Shown one piece after another: positions 32,903-45,357 of a stretch of 64,000 bases of DNA. The stretch covers positions 35,356,904-35,420,903 of the forward strand of contig NC_035444.2 of the NCBI RefSeq assembly GCF_002127325.2. Reading direction: 5' to 3'. The stretch comes from Helianthus annuus. Taxonomy: Eukaryota > Streptophyta > Magnoliopsida > Asterales > Asteraceae. The notes beneath the pieces were generated by a model. It worked only from the letters and a program-made list of their open reading frames with translations. It did not search any database and was not told the origin of the DNA. Positions within the stretch are counted from its first letter, which is position 1; the number at the start of each line of letters is the position of its first letter. The position numbers and the translations under genes are program-made.

Positions 32903-35253
32903 TGTAACACCCCGTGTTTTCAAAGTCAAGATTGACTTCTTTGACTCTAATTAGTTTATTTTTATGATTTATTAATTGTATTATGTAGAGTAAGTGTTAT
33001 TAACCAAAGAAATCGAGGTAATCGAATGTTTATCGACGCGAAACGCTTTACGCCTGTGAATAGTAGGAAGTAACAATGCGATAAAGTCAATCAATCAATA
33101 ATCAAACTAATCGAATCATCTTCGAACTCGAAACCCGAATTGTGCAAACTTTGGTGTTGTTATACGTGTGTGTGTGCCTTATGTGTTACTTGTGCGTGTT
33201 TACTTTATGTTACGTGTGGTGATCAATCAAATCGAAACTCGAAACTCAATCGAAATCGAATTATGATGAATGGTGGCGAAAAGATAGTGTGATATATAGA
33301 TGCTCGTATGTAGATATAGTGGTTGGGATCAAAAGTAATTTGAATAGGAAACTCTATCGTATTCGTATCGTCTTCAATCAAAATCGAAATATCAGAAATC
33401 GTCGCACCGAACGCTCAAAACAGGTTGTTGACCGATCAGGCTCCTAGCCGATCGAACAGCCCAGCCGATCGGATGGACTGTCCGATCGAGCAGGCTGTCT
33501 GATCGGGATGCCTGGCCGATCGGCCAGCCCTTTCCTCTTTGGGAAGCCTATAAATAGCCCTGTCATTGTCATTCTTTCCACTTTTGGAAACTCTCTGACC
33601 GACCAGCTCGTGTTCTTCACTATTTCTCAGATTTCTCTCAATCCCGGTAAGATTTCATCCTAAATCTTGTACTTTCTTGATCAATGCACGCTCCTACACC
33701 TTTCTATCTTTCAAATCTTGATTTCTAACCGTGAAATCATTAAGATCTAAGTGTTCTAGGATGATGTCATCATGGTGTTCTTGAAGAACTTCATGTTTTG
33801 GCCTCAATCCACCAAGAATCACTTGGATCTAGCCGATTTCCACATAAACAAACAAAGATCTATCCTAGATCTAAACATTTACACGGTGGAAAAGATTGAA
33901 AGATGGATTTTCCAACTTTCTTTCAACTCTTTTACACTCAATGCCTTCAAACCGGTAGAAACGGAGCTTGAACCCACTCACTAATCACTCTAGTAGTTGT
34001 GCGGTTCGAGATTCGGGATTCTATCTACAAGGTTCACCGATTTCGGGTTAAACTTTAAACTCCGTTCCGAACCGTTCACCGCCCGGATTTGGGTGATTCC
34101 TGTCCGAGCAGGGGAAACAAGTAAGACCGAAGGTTCCATGGTTCAGCTCGTTGTCAAGATACCTCGATATAACGTCAAGCAATCAGAACAGCCAAGTGTT
34201 AGACGAACAGGCCGACCAGGTCAGGATGCTGACCGATCGGACAGGCTGTTCGAACGAACAGCCCAACCGATCGGACATGTCAGCCGATCGACCAGGCCAG
34301 CCGATCGGCTAGCACATGGCCCCCACTTTAAAAATTTCATGAAGTCTAGTATTGAACGAAGTGCTGTTCGATCGAACTACGGTTTGATTTGAATTACTCT
34401 TCGGATCATGAGATACTATGCTTCAACAATTAATCGATTTTCAACTTGTTCGACGTATTGGAGTGCCACCCGATCGAACATGTCGTCCGATCAGGTGACA
34501 TCCTGCTGAGGACTTATTACTGAGGTACCTAACCGATCGGTTAAGCCGGCCGATCGAACGGCCCGTTCGATCGATCGACCTGAAAGGTAAGGACACTTCA
34601 CTATTCTCAAATACTACAACGAAAACTTCAAAAGGACAAGCCATCATACACAAACACATCCTACTCAAAGGAAGAAACAATCCACTCGAACAGCACCCGT
34701 TCACACAGGGGTTGTTAAGGACCATTACTTGCATGGATTACGGTGGTAATCATGTATTGCAAACTGCCTCAGGCAGTCGACCCCCAGTCATTGGTATCGA
34801 TAGATCCATGTCGACAATTAACATGCTTCGTTTTCCTCTGCGTACGTGCTGGTTATGCGTAAACTATTTCGAACTCTATTATGCTATTATCAAACTTGTA
34901 TGCTCACCTTTACATTTTATGTATTGACTCTATTTTAACGTATGTGACAGCCAATTAGGATGCTTATCTGCTAGGAAGGCGAGCTTAGAATAAGCGTCTA
35001 GAGCATAGTTGTCTGTAGATCTTGCAGATCGAGTCTCTAGAAGCATTTGAACAATTTTTATATTTGAATCTGAGTTGTCAGAATGGAATATTTGACTAGA
35101 TGTTATCTGTAATAATTTGTTTTACTATCTGGGATACGGTATGGGACGTATTATTTAACTAAATAGTAATGATAGTTGTTGTGGAAACTTCTGGACAATC
35201 TGTTTCGCTCAGTGTCATGCCCTGATGATTCCGCCATCGGTTGGGGTGTGACA
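32903..35253 (+). repeat. RT1 5' LTR (2351 bp)
   Basis: Begins TGTAACACCCCGTG and ends GGGTGTGACA. CCGATCGG/TCGATCGA dyads cluster at 33437-33525 just before the TATA box and again at 34200-34570 in the transcribed part. Relative to the 3' LTR it lacks about 440 bp near 34694, with CAGC microhomology at the junction. Confidence 0.9.
33549..33556 (+). promoter_or_regulatory. TATA box of RT1 5' LTR
   Basis: CCTATAAATAGCCC, about 24 bp downstream of the dyad GGCCGATCGGCC. Conserved in the 3' LTR at 49993. Confidence 0.75.
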
Positions 35254-35255
35254 GA

Positions 35256-35271
35256 CTGGTATTAGAACCAT
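35256..35271 (+). other. RT1 primer-binding site (tRNA-iMet type, mutated)
   Basis: TGGTATTAGAACCA two or three bases after the LTR corresponds to the usual TGGTATCAGAGCCA with two transitions. Complementary to the 3' end of initiator tRNA-Met. Confidence 0.75.
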
Positions 35272-36374
35272 AACTATAGGGAATTAGGCTAGACACGACC
35301 TAGTCCGGGTCACTGTCTTAGAGACCTAGACTATAGTTAGGAATCAACAGGCCAAACTTATTTGCTATACCCAGCTATTTCTCGCTATCACTGCACTCGA
35401 ATTTTCAAATAGAGTCAAGCGATTTAGTCGAGATTAGGTGTGAAAGCCGCAAACTCTCGACTGAATTGCTTGGTCAATGCTGATTTTATCAATTTATCAA
35501 TGATTTCCTCATTATTTTCAATAACGAACGAGAAGAATTATACCAAATCAGGAGTGAAATCCATATTTTGATGAATAATCTCCTCAATTTTGCTAACACA
35601 AGAAAGAAGTTGCAGAGCTGGGGGTGAAACCCTAACCTTGACAACTTGTTCCGATTTTTATTTTATCTCACCAAAGCCTCGACGGAATCCAACGAGCTGA
35701 ACTCACGAGTATGACCTAGGGAATGTGTGTTGAATGCCCAAGAAACGAGGCAGAGACACGATCCCGAAAGTCGAAATGTGACGACAAGTCTATTGTGAAT
35801 AGTCGAATCGCTTTGGGTAGTCGATGTCTAGTAGCCGCAGACGATCCAATTCCCGATTTTTGTGTTTTTGGAGTCGGCATTTGTCACTCTAACGAATCGT
35901 CGATTTTATGTGTTTTATGTGTAACTACCTGTTTGTGTGTCAAATTTTTGGAGAATTTCTCGATTTTGCTATCACTTCGATCGACACACACGACTTGCAT
36001 TGCTATTCCATCTCAAGACGCTAACAAGTCGCTGCAATTTTAGACGATATTATGCTATGATATGCGATTATACTATACTACTCGACATGTCATACGATAT
36101 GCTATACTAATCGATATGCTATACGCGACCGAAACATACGAACGACACGCGAGTTTTGAATGATAGGTTTATGTATTCTGACTACCTCTGTGCTTAAATG
36201 TGTATGTGCTTAAGTGATTCTGTGCTCTACGTGCTTCTGTGCTTCTATGACTATGTGATTTTGGTGTCTATGTGTTATGTGATACGTGCTTTATCGTGTT
36301 CCTGAGCTTTAGTAAGTAGTAGACGTGTGAGGTGAGATTCGAATTGTTGTGTCTGAGACCTATGACGATGTCTG
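35272..36374 (+). other. RT1 untranslated leader
   Basis: About 1.1 kb between primer site and gag. No conserved ORF; contains repeated ATACTATACT/CGATATGCTATAC words near 36050-36130. Confidence 0.5.
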
Positions 36375-37733
36375 TTGCAGACCATGTCGTCATCTAGACA
36401 CCGAACCCCTCTTACCCGCCAAGAAAAGAGAGACCGTCGTCTTGTTGCTATCATCGCCAAGCAAGTGGCAAAAGCTGTAAGCGATGTGTATGAAAATGTC
36501 AGCAAATCTTCTGAGGAGTCGCGAACTGAAGCTCCTAAAGATGCTAACAAGACTGTTTTCAGCTTCAAACAGTTCAAGGCATGGGGACCAAAAGATTTTA
36601 CCGGGGAAGATGGCCCTACCGCCATGTTCCAATGGTTTGATTCGGTCGAAGTCACTCTGCGCCAAAGCGGCTATCCGGAAAGTCTCCGTACCCTAAATGC
36701 GACCGGCGTCTTCCAGTCCCGAGCTCTAGACTGGTGGACGGCCGAACGAAACAAACGTGGGAATGATGTAGCTTATGAGCTGACTTGGGAAGAGTTGAAA
36801 GCCATCATGATGGACGAATTATGCCCTCCCCATGAACGCCAAAAGCTGGAGGACGAGTTTTGGAACATCAAGCAGAAGGAAGGAGACAACGCTGCCTTGA
36901 CTGCTCGCTTCAAGCAGCTTAGCATTATCTGTCCCGATCAAGTCAAGACGTCAGATATGGCCATCAAGAAGTACATTCGAGCTCTACCCGATTGTGTTGC
37001 CAACTTTGTTCTCGCCGCCAAGACATCATCAATCGAGGAGACTTACTTGCTTGCCGCCGAGATCAACGACAAGCGGGTAAAATCTGGTTTCTGGGATAAG
37101 CCCTCCAAGTCTCTGCACCAAGCCACCACTGCATCGACCGCCGACACCCCCACTGCTCAACCATCCAAGTCATCACGCCACAAGAAGAAGCACAACAACA
37201 GCAGCTCCAGCAACAAGAACTGTGTTGTCACAACCACTGCTGCTCCCCTGCAAGCCGTACCGGCTCAGCAGCAGTCTCACCATCGACCAGCACCAGTTAC
37301 CCAAGCACCGCCAGCAAAGCGTGCTTACACAGGTCCCCACCCGCTCTGCCCGACATGTTCATATCATCATCCGGTGGGACTCGCCTGTCGTTTCTATGCT
37401 CACTGCAACCTCTACGGTCATTTCACTGCAAATTGTCGCTATGGTCCACGCAACACCGCAGCCCCTGCCACTGCTCATCAAGCTCTACTCCCGGCCCCGC
37501 AAGGCCAACATGCAGCTCAAGCGCCCGCGGTCAATGCTCGAGTCTGCTTTGCATGTGGTGACCCTAGCCACTTTGCAAACATGTGCCCGAACAGGGTTAT
37601 GAAGCAAGAGCCTAGCAGCAGCAGCAGCAAAAGCCTCAGCAGCAGCAACAAGCAGCACGCGCCAGAACCTTCAACATCAATGCTCGTCAAGCCCAGGCTG
37701 ACAACAACGTGGTTAATGGTACGTTCCTTGTGA
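36375..37733 (+). CDS. RT1 gag (capsid and nucleocapsid)
   Basis: Frame of 452 codons. The retrotransposon gag capsid domain (about 55-230) shows FTGEDGPTAMFQWFDSVE and DWWTAERNK, with the EFWNIKQKEGDN region typical of chromovirus gag. A Ser/Thr/Pro/Gln-rich linker follows, then cysteine/histidine clusters: CNLYGHFTANC and the knuckle CFACGDPSHFANMC (CX2CX4HX4C), which bind element RNA. The frame ends in an unrelated tail because of a single-base shift near 37680; protease continues in another phase. Start is MQTMSSS; the second Met, three codons later, is as likely. Confidence 0.9.
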   Translation: MQTMSSSRHRTPLTRQEKRDRRLVAIIAKQVAKAVSDVYENVSKSSEESRTEAPKDANKTVFSFKQFKAWGPKDFTGEDGPTAMFQWFDSVEVTLRQSGYPESLRTLNATGVFQSRALDWWTAERNKRGNDVAYELTWEELKAIMMDELCPPHERQKLEDEFWNIKQKEGDNAALTARFKQLSIICPDQVKTSDMAIKKYIRALPDCVANFVLAAKTSSIEETYLLAAEINDKRVKSGFWDKPSKSLHQATTASTADTPTAQPSKSSRHKKKHNNSSSSNKNCVVTTTAAPLQAVPAQQQSHHRPAPVTQAPPAKRAYTGPHPLCPTCSYHHPVGLACRFYAHCNLYGHFTANCRYGPRNTAAPATAHQALLPAPQGQHAAQAPAVNARVCFACGDPSHFANMCPNRVMKQEPSSSSSKSLSSSNKQHAPEPSTSMLVKPRLTTTWLMVRSL

Positions 37734-38171
37734 ATGGTATTTATGCATCGTGTTTGTTTGATACTGGAGCCGATAACTGCTTTGTGTCGTTTGAATTCGA
37801 GAAGCTCCTTAGTCATAAGCGCTCTTATCTCCACTCGTCATTCAAAGTGAAGTCGCTACTGGAAGAACCGTCGCTGTTAACTCTGTTCTTCGTGATTGTA
37901 CTCTCGAGCTCAACGATCACATCTTCCCAATCGACCTTATTCCGATGCAGCTCGAAAGTTTTGACATCATAGTAGGCATGGACTTTCTACGCGAAAACAA
38001 TGCTGAAGTTGTGTGCTTCGACAAGATGATTCGATTCTCGCTCGCGAATGGTGATTATTTATGTGTGTACGGCGAAACTGCTTCGAAAGGTCTCAAGCTC
38101 ATGTCATGTGTCCAAGCTAGCAAGTATATCCACAAGGAATACAAAGCTTTCTTGGCCAACATTGTATTAGT
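37680..38171 (+). pseudogene. RT1 protease region, frameshifted, cut by RT3
   Basis: After the gag frameshift, an aspartic protease reads LFDTGADNCFVS (active-site DTG). A further shift near 37848 changes phase, after which FDIIVGMDFLRENNAEVV marks the protease C-terminal half. The frame then enters the RT3 LTR at 38172; pol resumes at 46224. Confidence 0.85.
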
Positions 38172-40280
38172 TGTGACAACTCAAGTTTCCAAGATCCTAC
38201 TTTCGCATTTGTTGCATGTTGACTGTCTAGTTGTTTACTTACACGACTTGTTTACCTTGAAATTATTCACGTTGTGATATGATAAAACGTATTGTGTTTA
38301 TTACATGATTATGTGTTTGGTTGTATAACTGAGACTTGTTAGAAAACTTAAAACTGTTTAACATATGAGAAGACCCGACGAAACAAGTGTGTTTCGCCCT
38401 AACCAATATCGACGAAATGGAGCCCATTTTCGTCACCTCCATCTCGACGAAACAAGGTGTTTCGTCACCCTTGTCTCGACGAAACAAGCTGACTCGCCGG
38501 CGCACTGATTCGCCAAGGCCCAGTAAGGGCCCAACTCGTTATACGAAATATTTATTCACTATTCTGTTCCATTCGTAACACTTTTTGGCAAAAGTTGAAA
38601 CCCTAGAGCTCTCTTCCTCTGTTGACGGAAAATACGTGTGCTCGCATCCCTCTCTAATCGATCTAATTGTTATTCCATTCATCACGGTTAGTGTTTAACC
38701 TTTGTGTGATTGTTTGACTGTACCATCGTTTACTATTCTTGCATGGAATCTCGATGTTAAACAATGGTTATGTTCATGATTGATTAGTGAGTTAGCAATA
38801 ATAAAATCTATTGTCTGTTACGGATTCGTGTGTCGGATTAGATTGCTTGTTGTCGAATCAGTATGTAGATTAGAGTTTATGTTTATGACTTCAGTTGTCC
38901 ATGTCATGGTCCATAAATGGTACGAACATGTTACTGAATGATGAAACTGAGATGTGATAATTGCATGCTAGATTGTCAGAAAATAACAGATGGTTATGCT
39001 ATGATTCATTAATCCATGAAATCGATGAATTGTTGAAAGACTGTATGACGGCTATTAGGGTTTTTCTGTACGTAACTGTTCTGTGACGTAACTGACTCTT
39101 GACGAAACACTTGATGGCGAAACAAGAGTGTTTCACCGACACAAATTTTGACGAAACGAATATGGCGAAACACCAGTGTTTCGCCGAGACCTTTACGACG
39201 AAACAAGAGAGACGAAACAGAAGTGTTTCGTGGAAGGGGTTCACGGCGAAACAGGGGGGTGTTTCGTCAAATGGGTAACCTGCACAGTAACCTGATTTAA
39301 CTCTGTTAAGTGTTAACTGGATTGATTAACTGCTGTTGGATAATATGCATGACTTGTACGAGTATGAATACGTGTTTTGTGCTACTTGATGATCATTGTT
39401 TCAATACCGTTATGATTGTTTAAGCATGCGTGAATTTAGTGAACATAAACTTATTATGAATACGTGCGTACCTTAGGACTTGACTGATTGTTTGTGAGCA
39501 CATACCTTAGCATACCGAGCAAACCAAGGTGAGTTCACACTCTTACCAAGGCATGGGATTCCCGGGGCAGGGAATGGGGTTGAATGATTACTTGCACTTA
39601 CATTGTTATTGGGAATTACGGATCACTGACCTCGTTAGGGGAAGGTCACTTATAGATACTGCTAGACTAGTGATACAAATACTCCTCTTCGCACACATGC
39701 CTGGAATGGCCGCGATACGGATACGAATCTTCGCAAACATGCCTGGAATGGCCGCGATACTAAAACTAAACTTCGCAAACATACCTGGAGGGCCGCGATA
39801 CAAATATAACTAGTCTACAATACATGGGAAACTCCCACTAATCTTTGCAAACATGCCTGGAGGGCCGCGATACTAGTATATACGATACATGGTTTGCTAA
39901 ACAAACATACGGTTTACGAAATGAACATTATAACTAAACAACCAACTGTGAACTTGCTCAACTAGTTGTTGAATCTCTGTTACATGCCTTGCAGGTCGTT
40001 AGGTACACATGGAGCTTGCACTAGGAGACGCGGTCGTTGTGAACATGGATCATGGATGCGTTGTTAAACATTGTTGATACTTCAAACTTTATACTTATGT
40101 TTGGTTTACTTTTAAGCTTCCGCTAGACATTGAATTATACTTATGTTTTGAACACCTTTCATATTGGTTTGGTTGAATTACATTTACTATTTACATTGTT
40201 CAATATGATTGGTGGCTTGATCCTGGTCAGTCTCGCCTCCAAGCGGTGATACCCCGCGTGTGGATTTTGGGGGTGTGACA
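38172..40280 (+). repeat. RT3 5' LTR (2109 bp)
   Basis: Begins TGTGACAACTCAAG and ends GGGTGTGACA. Contains inverted CGAAACA...TGTTTCG pairs at 38375-38480 and 39100-39265 and a tandem array at 39686-39877. A TATA-like AAATATTTATT lies at about 38546, downstream of the first dyad cluster. Confidence 0.85.
39686..39877 (+). repeat. Four-copy repeat in RT3 5' LTR
   Basis: Four copies of CTTCGCAAACATGCCTGG followed by (AAT)GGCCGCGATAC, spaced about 50-100 bp. Missing from the 3' LTR, which is deleted across this region. Confidence 0.85.
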
Positions 40281-40283
40281 GAT

Positions 40284-40299
40284 TGGTATCAGAGCCATT
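40284..40299 (+). other. RT3 primer-binding site (tRNA-iMet)
   Basis: TGGTATCAGAGCCATTGG starting near 40284, three bases after the LTR; standard initiator tRNA-Met complement. Confidence 0.85.
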
Positions 40300-40585
40300 G
40301 GTTATAGAGAACTTGGTTTTAATAAGGGGAAAAAGTTTTTGTTAAAACCAGACTATAACCTGTACAGTGCTCAACGATCCACAACGACACTTCGCTCCAC
40401 GTGCAAGACTCAACACACTAGGTACTACTATTCATGTTTACATTGCCTACTTGCTAGATTACATAGAACCTTGCTCGTGGTATGCTTAGATAAACGTAAC
40501 AACTATTGCTTGAGAACACTTATGTGCTTACTCTCTTCTGTCATCGCACTTTTCGCGAACCTCTCTCACTTATGTTACCTTTGCT

Positions 40586-42604
40586 ATGAAGATCATGGTC
40601 GGACGCATTAACATGAGTCAAGCCCAGTTGACGGCTCTCATTAACGAACAAGTTGTTGCGGCACTTGCAGTCGTAACTCACACTAGGATCCTTAGATCCT
40701 ACACTCCTAAACCAACTCTTGTGTTTAACCTTGTCCTATTCTTATACACAACAGGTCAACACGTTCAGCAACCTGTTTGCACTTTCAAGAATTTCATGGA
40801 CTGTCGTTCTAGCACATTCAGTGGCACTGAAGGAGCAGTTGGACTCCTCCATTGGTTTGAAAAGCTCGAGTCTGTATTTGAGATGCGTGAATGCCCTGAG
40901 GCTCGCAGGGTGAAGTACGCCACTGGTACTCTAGAAGGCATTGCGCTGACTTGGTGGAATGCGCAAGTTCAGATTTTAGGATTGGCAGCGGCTAACGCCA
41001 CCCCTTGGAATGATTTCAAGGAAGTAATCAAGCGAGAATACTGCACGCGAGACGACATCCACAAGTTAGAAGTGGAGTTCTTTCATTTGAAAATGACGGG
41101 GTCGAAAATTGAGGCATATACTAAACGGTCAAACGAGCTGGCCGTCCTGTGTCCAACTATGGTGGATCCTCCTATCAAGCGTATTGAGTTGTATCTCAAA
41201 GGGCTAGCACCAGAAATCCAAAGTCACGTGACATCGGCCAACCTTGATAATATCCAGGATATTCAACGTCTTGCTCATCGCCTCACAGATCAGACAGTGG
41301 ATCAGAACAGGCTGCCTAAACGTATCAGTGCTACCGATGCTACTACTTCCGCTACTCCCAGTGATAACAAGCGGAAATGGGATGGGGATTCCAGCAAGGG
41401 TTCAGCTACAGCTCAGTCTCAGGTTCAGCAGCGAAAGACTGATAACTACCAGAGCCATGGTCAGCAAGCTTCGGGTAATCAAAGACAGGGTGGATATCGA
41501 GGAAACCTCCCAAGGTGCAATACTTGCAACAAACACCACAACGGCCAGTGCAACAAGGGTCGTTGTCAGCGGTGCCTCAAGATGGGTCATGAGGCTAAAG
41601 ATTGCAGGAGCTCACGACCTGCGAATCAGAACCAGCAACAACAACCACCTGCTCCACGAAACCAGCAACAGCAACAGCAACGGGGCAACAGGGGATGCTA
41701 TCAATGTGGTGCTGAAGGCCACTTCAAACGTGACTGCCCCCAGTTAAACCAGAACCAGAACAACAACAACAGTAATCCGGGCAATGGGAACAACAACGGG
41801 GGAAACAACAACGGCAACGATGCTAGGGGTCGTGTGTTCGTGCTGGGGCAGGGTGATGCAAGGAATGATCCCAACGTGGTTATGGGTAAGTTTCTTCTCA
41901 ACGACTTTTATGTTACTGTTTTGTTTGATTCGGGTGTGGATACCAGTTATGTGTCTCTAAAGGTTAGTCAAATGTTAAAACGTACACCAACACCCTTAAA
42001 CACCAAACATGTCGTAGAGTTAGCCAATGGTAAAAGTTTAGAGGCCACACACGCAGTCAAGGGTTGTAACATCGTCTTAGCTGGTCAGACTTTCTCCATC
42101 GATCTCATTCCTATAGTTCTCGGTAGTTTCGACATCGTCATTGGTATGGATTGGTTATCCCGACAACAAGTAGAGATCTTATGCAAGGAGAAGATAGTTC
42201 GTATTCCCCATTCTGGTAAAGAACCTCTCGAAGTTCAAGGCGACAAGAGTGGTGCCGTGGTTGGCATCATCTCCTTTCTGAAGGCTCAGAAATGTTTACG
42301 AAAGGGTCACACTGCCATTTTGGCACTTGTTACAGACGCATCAGCGAAAGAGAAGAGATTAGAGGATATCCCAGTTGTACGTGACTTTCCTCAAGTGTTT
42401 CCTGAAGATTTACCTGGGCTACCGCCTCATCGCCATGTCGAATTCCAGATTGAACTAGCTACAGGAGCAGCACCAATAGCTCGTGCACCTTATCGCTTAG
42501 CTCCAACTGAACTGGAAGAACTGTCTAAACAACTACAAGAACTCTTGGATAAGGGTTTATTCGTCCTAGCTCTTCGCCTTGGGGAGCTCCAGTACTATTT
42601 GTGA
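40586..42604 (+). CDS. RT3 gag-protease and start of reverse transcriptase
   Basis: Frame of 672 codons. Capsid domain at about 70-220 ([25 protein letters not shown]), Gln/Asn-rich linker, two zinc knuckles [14 protein letters not shown] and [14 protein letters not shown], then the protease with LFDSGVDTS (active-site DSG, about 445) and [11 protein letters not shown], and the RT entry motif [16 protein letters not shown] single-base shift near 42560 ends the frame in about 15 unrelated residues. Translation start uncertain: [10 protein letters not shown], with the second or third Met equally possible. Confidence 0.85.
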   Translation: MKIMVGRINMSQAQLTALINEQVVAALAVVTHTRILRSYTPKPTLVFNLVLFLYTTGQHVQQPVCTFKNFMDCRSSTFSGTEGAVGLLHWFEKLESVFEMRECPEARRVKYATGTLEGIALTWWNAQVQILGLAAANATPWNDFKEVIKREYCTRDDIHKLEVEFFHLKMTGSKIEAYTKRSNELAVLCPTMVDPPIKRIELYLKGLAPEIQSHVTSANLDNIQDIQRLAHRLTDQTVDQNRLPKRISATDATTSATPSDNKRKWDGDSSKGSATAQSQVQQRKTDNYQSHGQQASGNQRQGGYRGNLPRCNTCNKHHNGQCNKGRCQRCLKMGHEAKDCRSSRPANQNQQQQPPAPRNQQQQQQRGNRGCYQCGAEGHFKRDCPQLNQNQNNNNSNPGNGNNNGGNNNGNDARGRVFVLGQGDARNDPNVVMGKFLLNDFYVTVLFDSGVDTSYVSLKVSQMLKRTPTPLNTKHVVELANGKSLEATHAVKGCNIVLAGQTFSIDLIPIVLGSFDIVIGMDWLSRQQVEILCKEKIVRIPHSGKEPLEVQGDKSGAVVGIISFLKAQKCLRKGHTAILALVTDASAKEKRLEDIPVVRDFPQVFPEDLPGLPPHRHVEFQIELATGAAPIARAPYRLAPTELEELSKQLQELLDKGLFVLALRLGELQYYL

Positions 42605-44286
42605 AAAAGAAGGACGGTACTTTCCGTATGTGCATAGACTACCGCGAACTAAACAAGGTGACAGTGAAGAACCGCTATCCTCTTCCACGTCTTGATGACT
42701 TGTTCGACCAGTTGCAAGGGTCGAGCTACTACTCAAAGATTGATCTGAGGTCAGGTTACCATCAGCTAAGAGTCCAGGATGAGGACGTCTCCAAAACAGC
42801 ATTCAGAACTCGCTACGGCCATTACGAGTTTCTAGTTATGCCATTCGGGTTAACAAACGCGCCTGCGGTCCTTATGGATCTTATGAACAGGGTGTGCAAA
42901 CCTTACTTGGAAAAGTTTGTGATTGTCTTCATCGACGACATCCTGATCTACTCTAAGAGTCAGGAGGAACACGAGCAGCATTTACGACTTATTTTGAAGC
43001 TCCTTCGAACAGAACAGTTATACACCAAGTTTTCGAAATGCGACTCCTGGCTTCGTGAAGTCCACTTTCTAGGCCATGTGGTAAACAAGGATGGGATTCA
43101 TGTTGATCCATCCAAGGTAGATTCGATCAGAAATTGGCCTGCACCGCGTACACCAACGGAAATACGCCAATTCTTGGGTTTGGGGGGTTACTACAGACGG
43201 TTCATCAAAGACTTCTCAAAGATTGCACAACCGCTTACACTACTGACACATAAAGGTGTTACTTATCGTTGGGGTAATACACAGGAAACAGCTTTTCAGC
43301 ATTTAAAAGATAGACTCTGCAGCGCACCTATTCTCTCATTGCCAGAGGGCACAGACGATTTTGTGGTCTATTGCGACGCATCAATTCAGGGTCTTGGTTG
43401 TGTATTGATGCAACGGGATAAAGTTATTGCTTACGCTTCGCGCCAACTTAAGATCCACGAACGGAATTACACTACACATGATTTAGAGCTGGGAGCTGTC
43501 GTTTTCGCGCTTAAGATATGGAGACATTACCTGTACGGTACCAAGTGCACCATCTACACCGATCACAGGAGTCTCGAGCATATCTTCAAGCAGAAGGAAT
43601 TGAATATGCGTCAACGCCGATGGGTTGAACTATTGAATGATTACGAATGTGCCATCAAGTACCATCCGGGCAAAGCCAATGTTGTGGCTGACGCCCTCAG
43701 TCGAAAGGATACTGCACCTAGACGCGTACGAGCATTACAACTTACTATTCAGTCTAGTCTTCCTGCACAGATACGAGACGCTCAGGTAGAAGCATTGAAA
43801 CCAGAAAATGTCAAGGCTGAAGCCCTATGCGGCTCAAGGCAACGATTAGAACAAGAGGAAGACGGCACCTTTTATGTAACGGGGCGTACTTGGGTCCCAC
43901 TTTATGGTAACTTACGCGAGCTTGTAATGGACGAAGCACATAATTCTTGCTACTTGGTACATCCAGGTTCGGATAAAATGTACCACGATCTCAGAACTAC
44001 ATATTGGTGGCCTAGCATGAAGGCCCACATAGCAACTTATGTTAGTAAGTGTTTGACCTGCGCGAGGATCAAGACAGAATACCAGAAACCATCAGGCCTA
44101 CTTCAGCAACCCAAGATACCACAATGGAAATGGGAGGAAATTTCTATGGATTTTGTTACTGGCCTACCTAGATCCCAACATGGGAACGATACTATTTGGG
44201 TGATCGTGGATCGACTCACAAAGTCTGCTCACTTCTTGGCTATCAAAGAAACAGAAAAGTTCTCTACGTTAGTAACATCTACTTGA
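42601..44286 (+). pseudogene. RT3 reverse transcriptase, RNase H and integrase N-terminal part
   Basis: Frame of 561 codons continuing pol. RT with [20 protein letters not shown] and the catalytic [10 protein letters not shown] (about 109-118), RNase H with [10 protein letters not shown] and [12 protein letters not shown], then integrase with its HHCC zinc module (DEAH...VHPG...CLTC) and the first catalytic aspartate in [10 protein letters not shown] single-base shift near 44272 ends it. Lineage features agree with Tekay-type Ty3 elements. Confidence 0.9.
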
Positions 44287-45142
44287 AGGAAGTTGTTTCG
44301 AGGCACGGAGTGCCAACCTCTATTATTTCAGATCGTGATGCACGATTCACTTTAGAACTATGGCAAGCAATGCACAAAGCCTTTGGCTCACGATTAGACA
44401 TGAGCACAGCTTATCACCCTAGACAGATGGGCAGTCTGAGCGCACTATCCAGACTCTAGAAGACATGCTTTGGGCATGTGTTATCCATTTCGGCAACAGC
44501 TGGGAAAAACATCTCCCGTTAGCGGAGTTTTCGTACAATAACAGTTACCACACCAACATACAAGCCACTCCATTCGAGGCATTATACGGGCGTAAATGCC
44601 GATCACCTCTTTGTTGGGCAGAGGTGGGCGATAGTCAGATCACAGGTCCAGAACTTGTAGTTGACGCTACTGAACGGATTGCACAGATATGACAACGAAT
44701 GGCGGCAGCTCGTGACCGTTAGAAAAGTTACGCTGATAAACGCAGGAAACCACTCGAGTTCCAGGTTGGGGATCGAGTGCTACTCAAAGTCTCACCTTGG
44801 AAAGGTGTAGTTCGTTTTGGTAAACGAGGTAAACTCAATCCGCGGTATGTCGGACCATTCGAAATCATTGAAAGAATAGGCAAAGTGGCCTACAAACTGA
44901 ACCTACCAGCAGAACTCGGTGCAGTTCACAACGTTTTCCACGTGTCGAATCTGAAGAAGTGTCTGTCAGATGAGACCCTCATAGTTCCTTTGAAGGAGCT
45001 CACTATCGACGAACAGTTACATTTCGTCGAGGAACCTGTTGAAATCACGGACCGGGATGTTAAGGTCCTCAAGAACACCAGAATACCACTTGTTCGAGTT
45101 CGTTGGAACTCCCGTCGTGGCCCAGAGTTTACCTGGGAATGA
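44272..45142 (+). pseudogene. RT3 integrase C-terminal part and chromodomain-like tail
   Basis: After the shift, the frame shows VSRHGVPTSIISDRDARF (second catalytic Asp), then another shift near 44423 at the catalytic-Glu region, [14 protein letters not shown], and in-frame TGA and TAG codons at about 44690 and 44739. From 44777 the frame is open again: GPFEIIERIGKVAYKLNLP, VFHVSNLKKCL and the tail VEITDRDVKVLKNTRIPLVR, ending in TGA inside the chromodomain-like segment. The two internal stops are both consistent with C-to-T changes. Confidence 0.85.
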
Positions 45143-45345
45143 GAAGATCAAATGGAACTCAAATATCCCAAGTTATTCCAGAACAATGCAACTACTACTG
45201 AGGCTGAAGATACTACAGAATTTCGGGACGAAATTCCAAATCAACAGGGGGATGATGTGACACCCCAGGAAAAACCAGTAAATGATACAACTTAACTAGC
45301 TTCCCCAGTAACCGCATGCTAAATTTCGGGACGAAATTTCTTTCA

Positions 45346-45357
45346 AGTTGGGGATAA
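45346..45357 (+). other. RT3 polypurine tract
   Basis: AGTTGGGGATAA immediately before the 3' LTR start TGTGACAACTC. Confidence 0.75.

Noticed and set aside
33772..34392. Plus-strand frames in RT1 LTR repeated at 62131-62730
   Set aside because: LTR sequence without coding resemblance; the repeat is due to the two LTRs.
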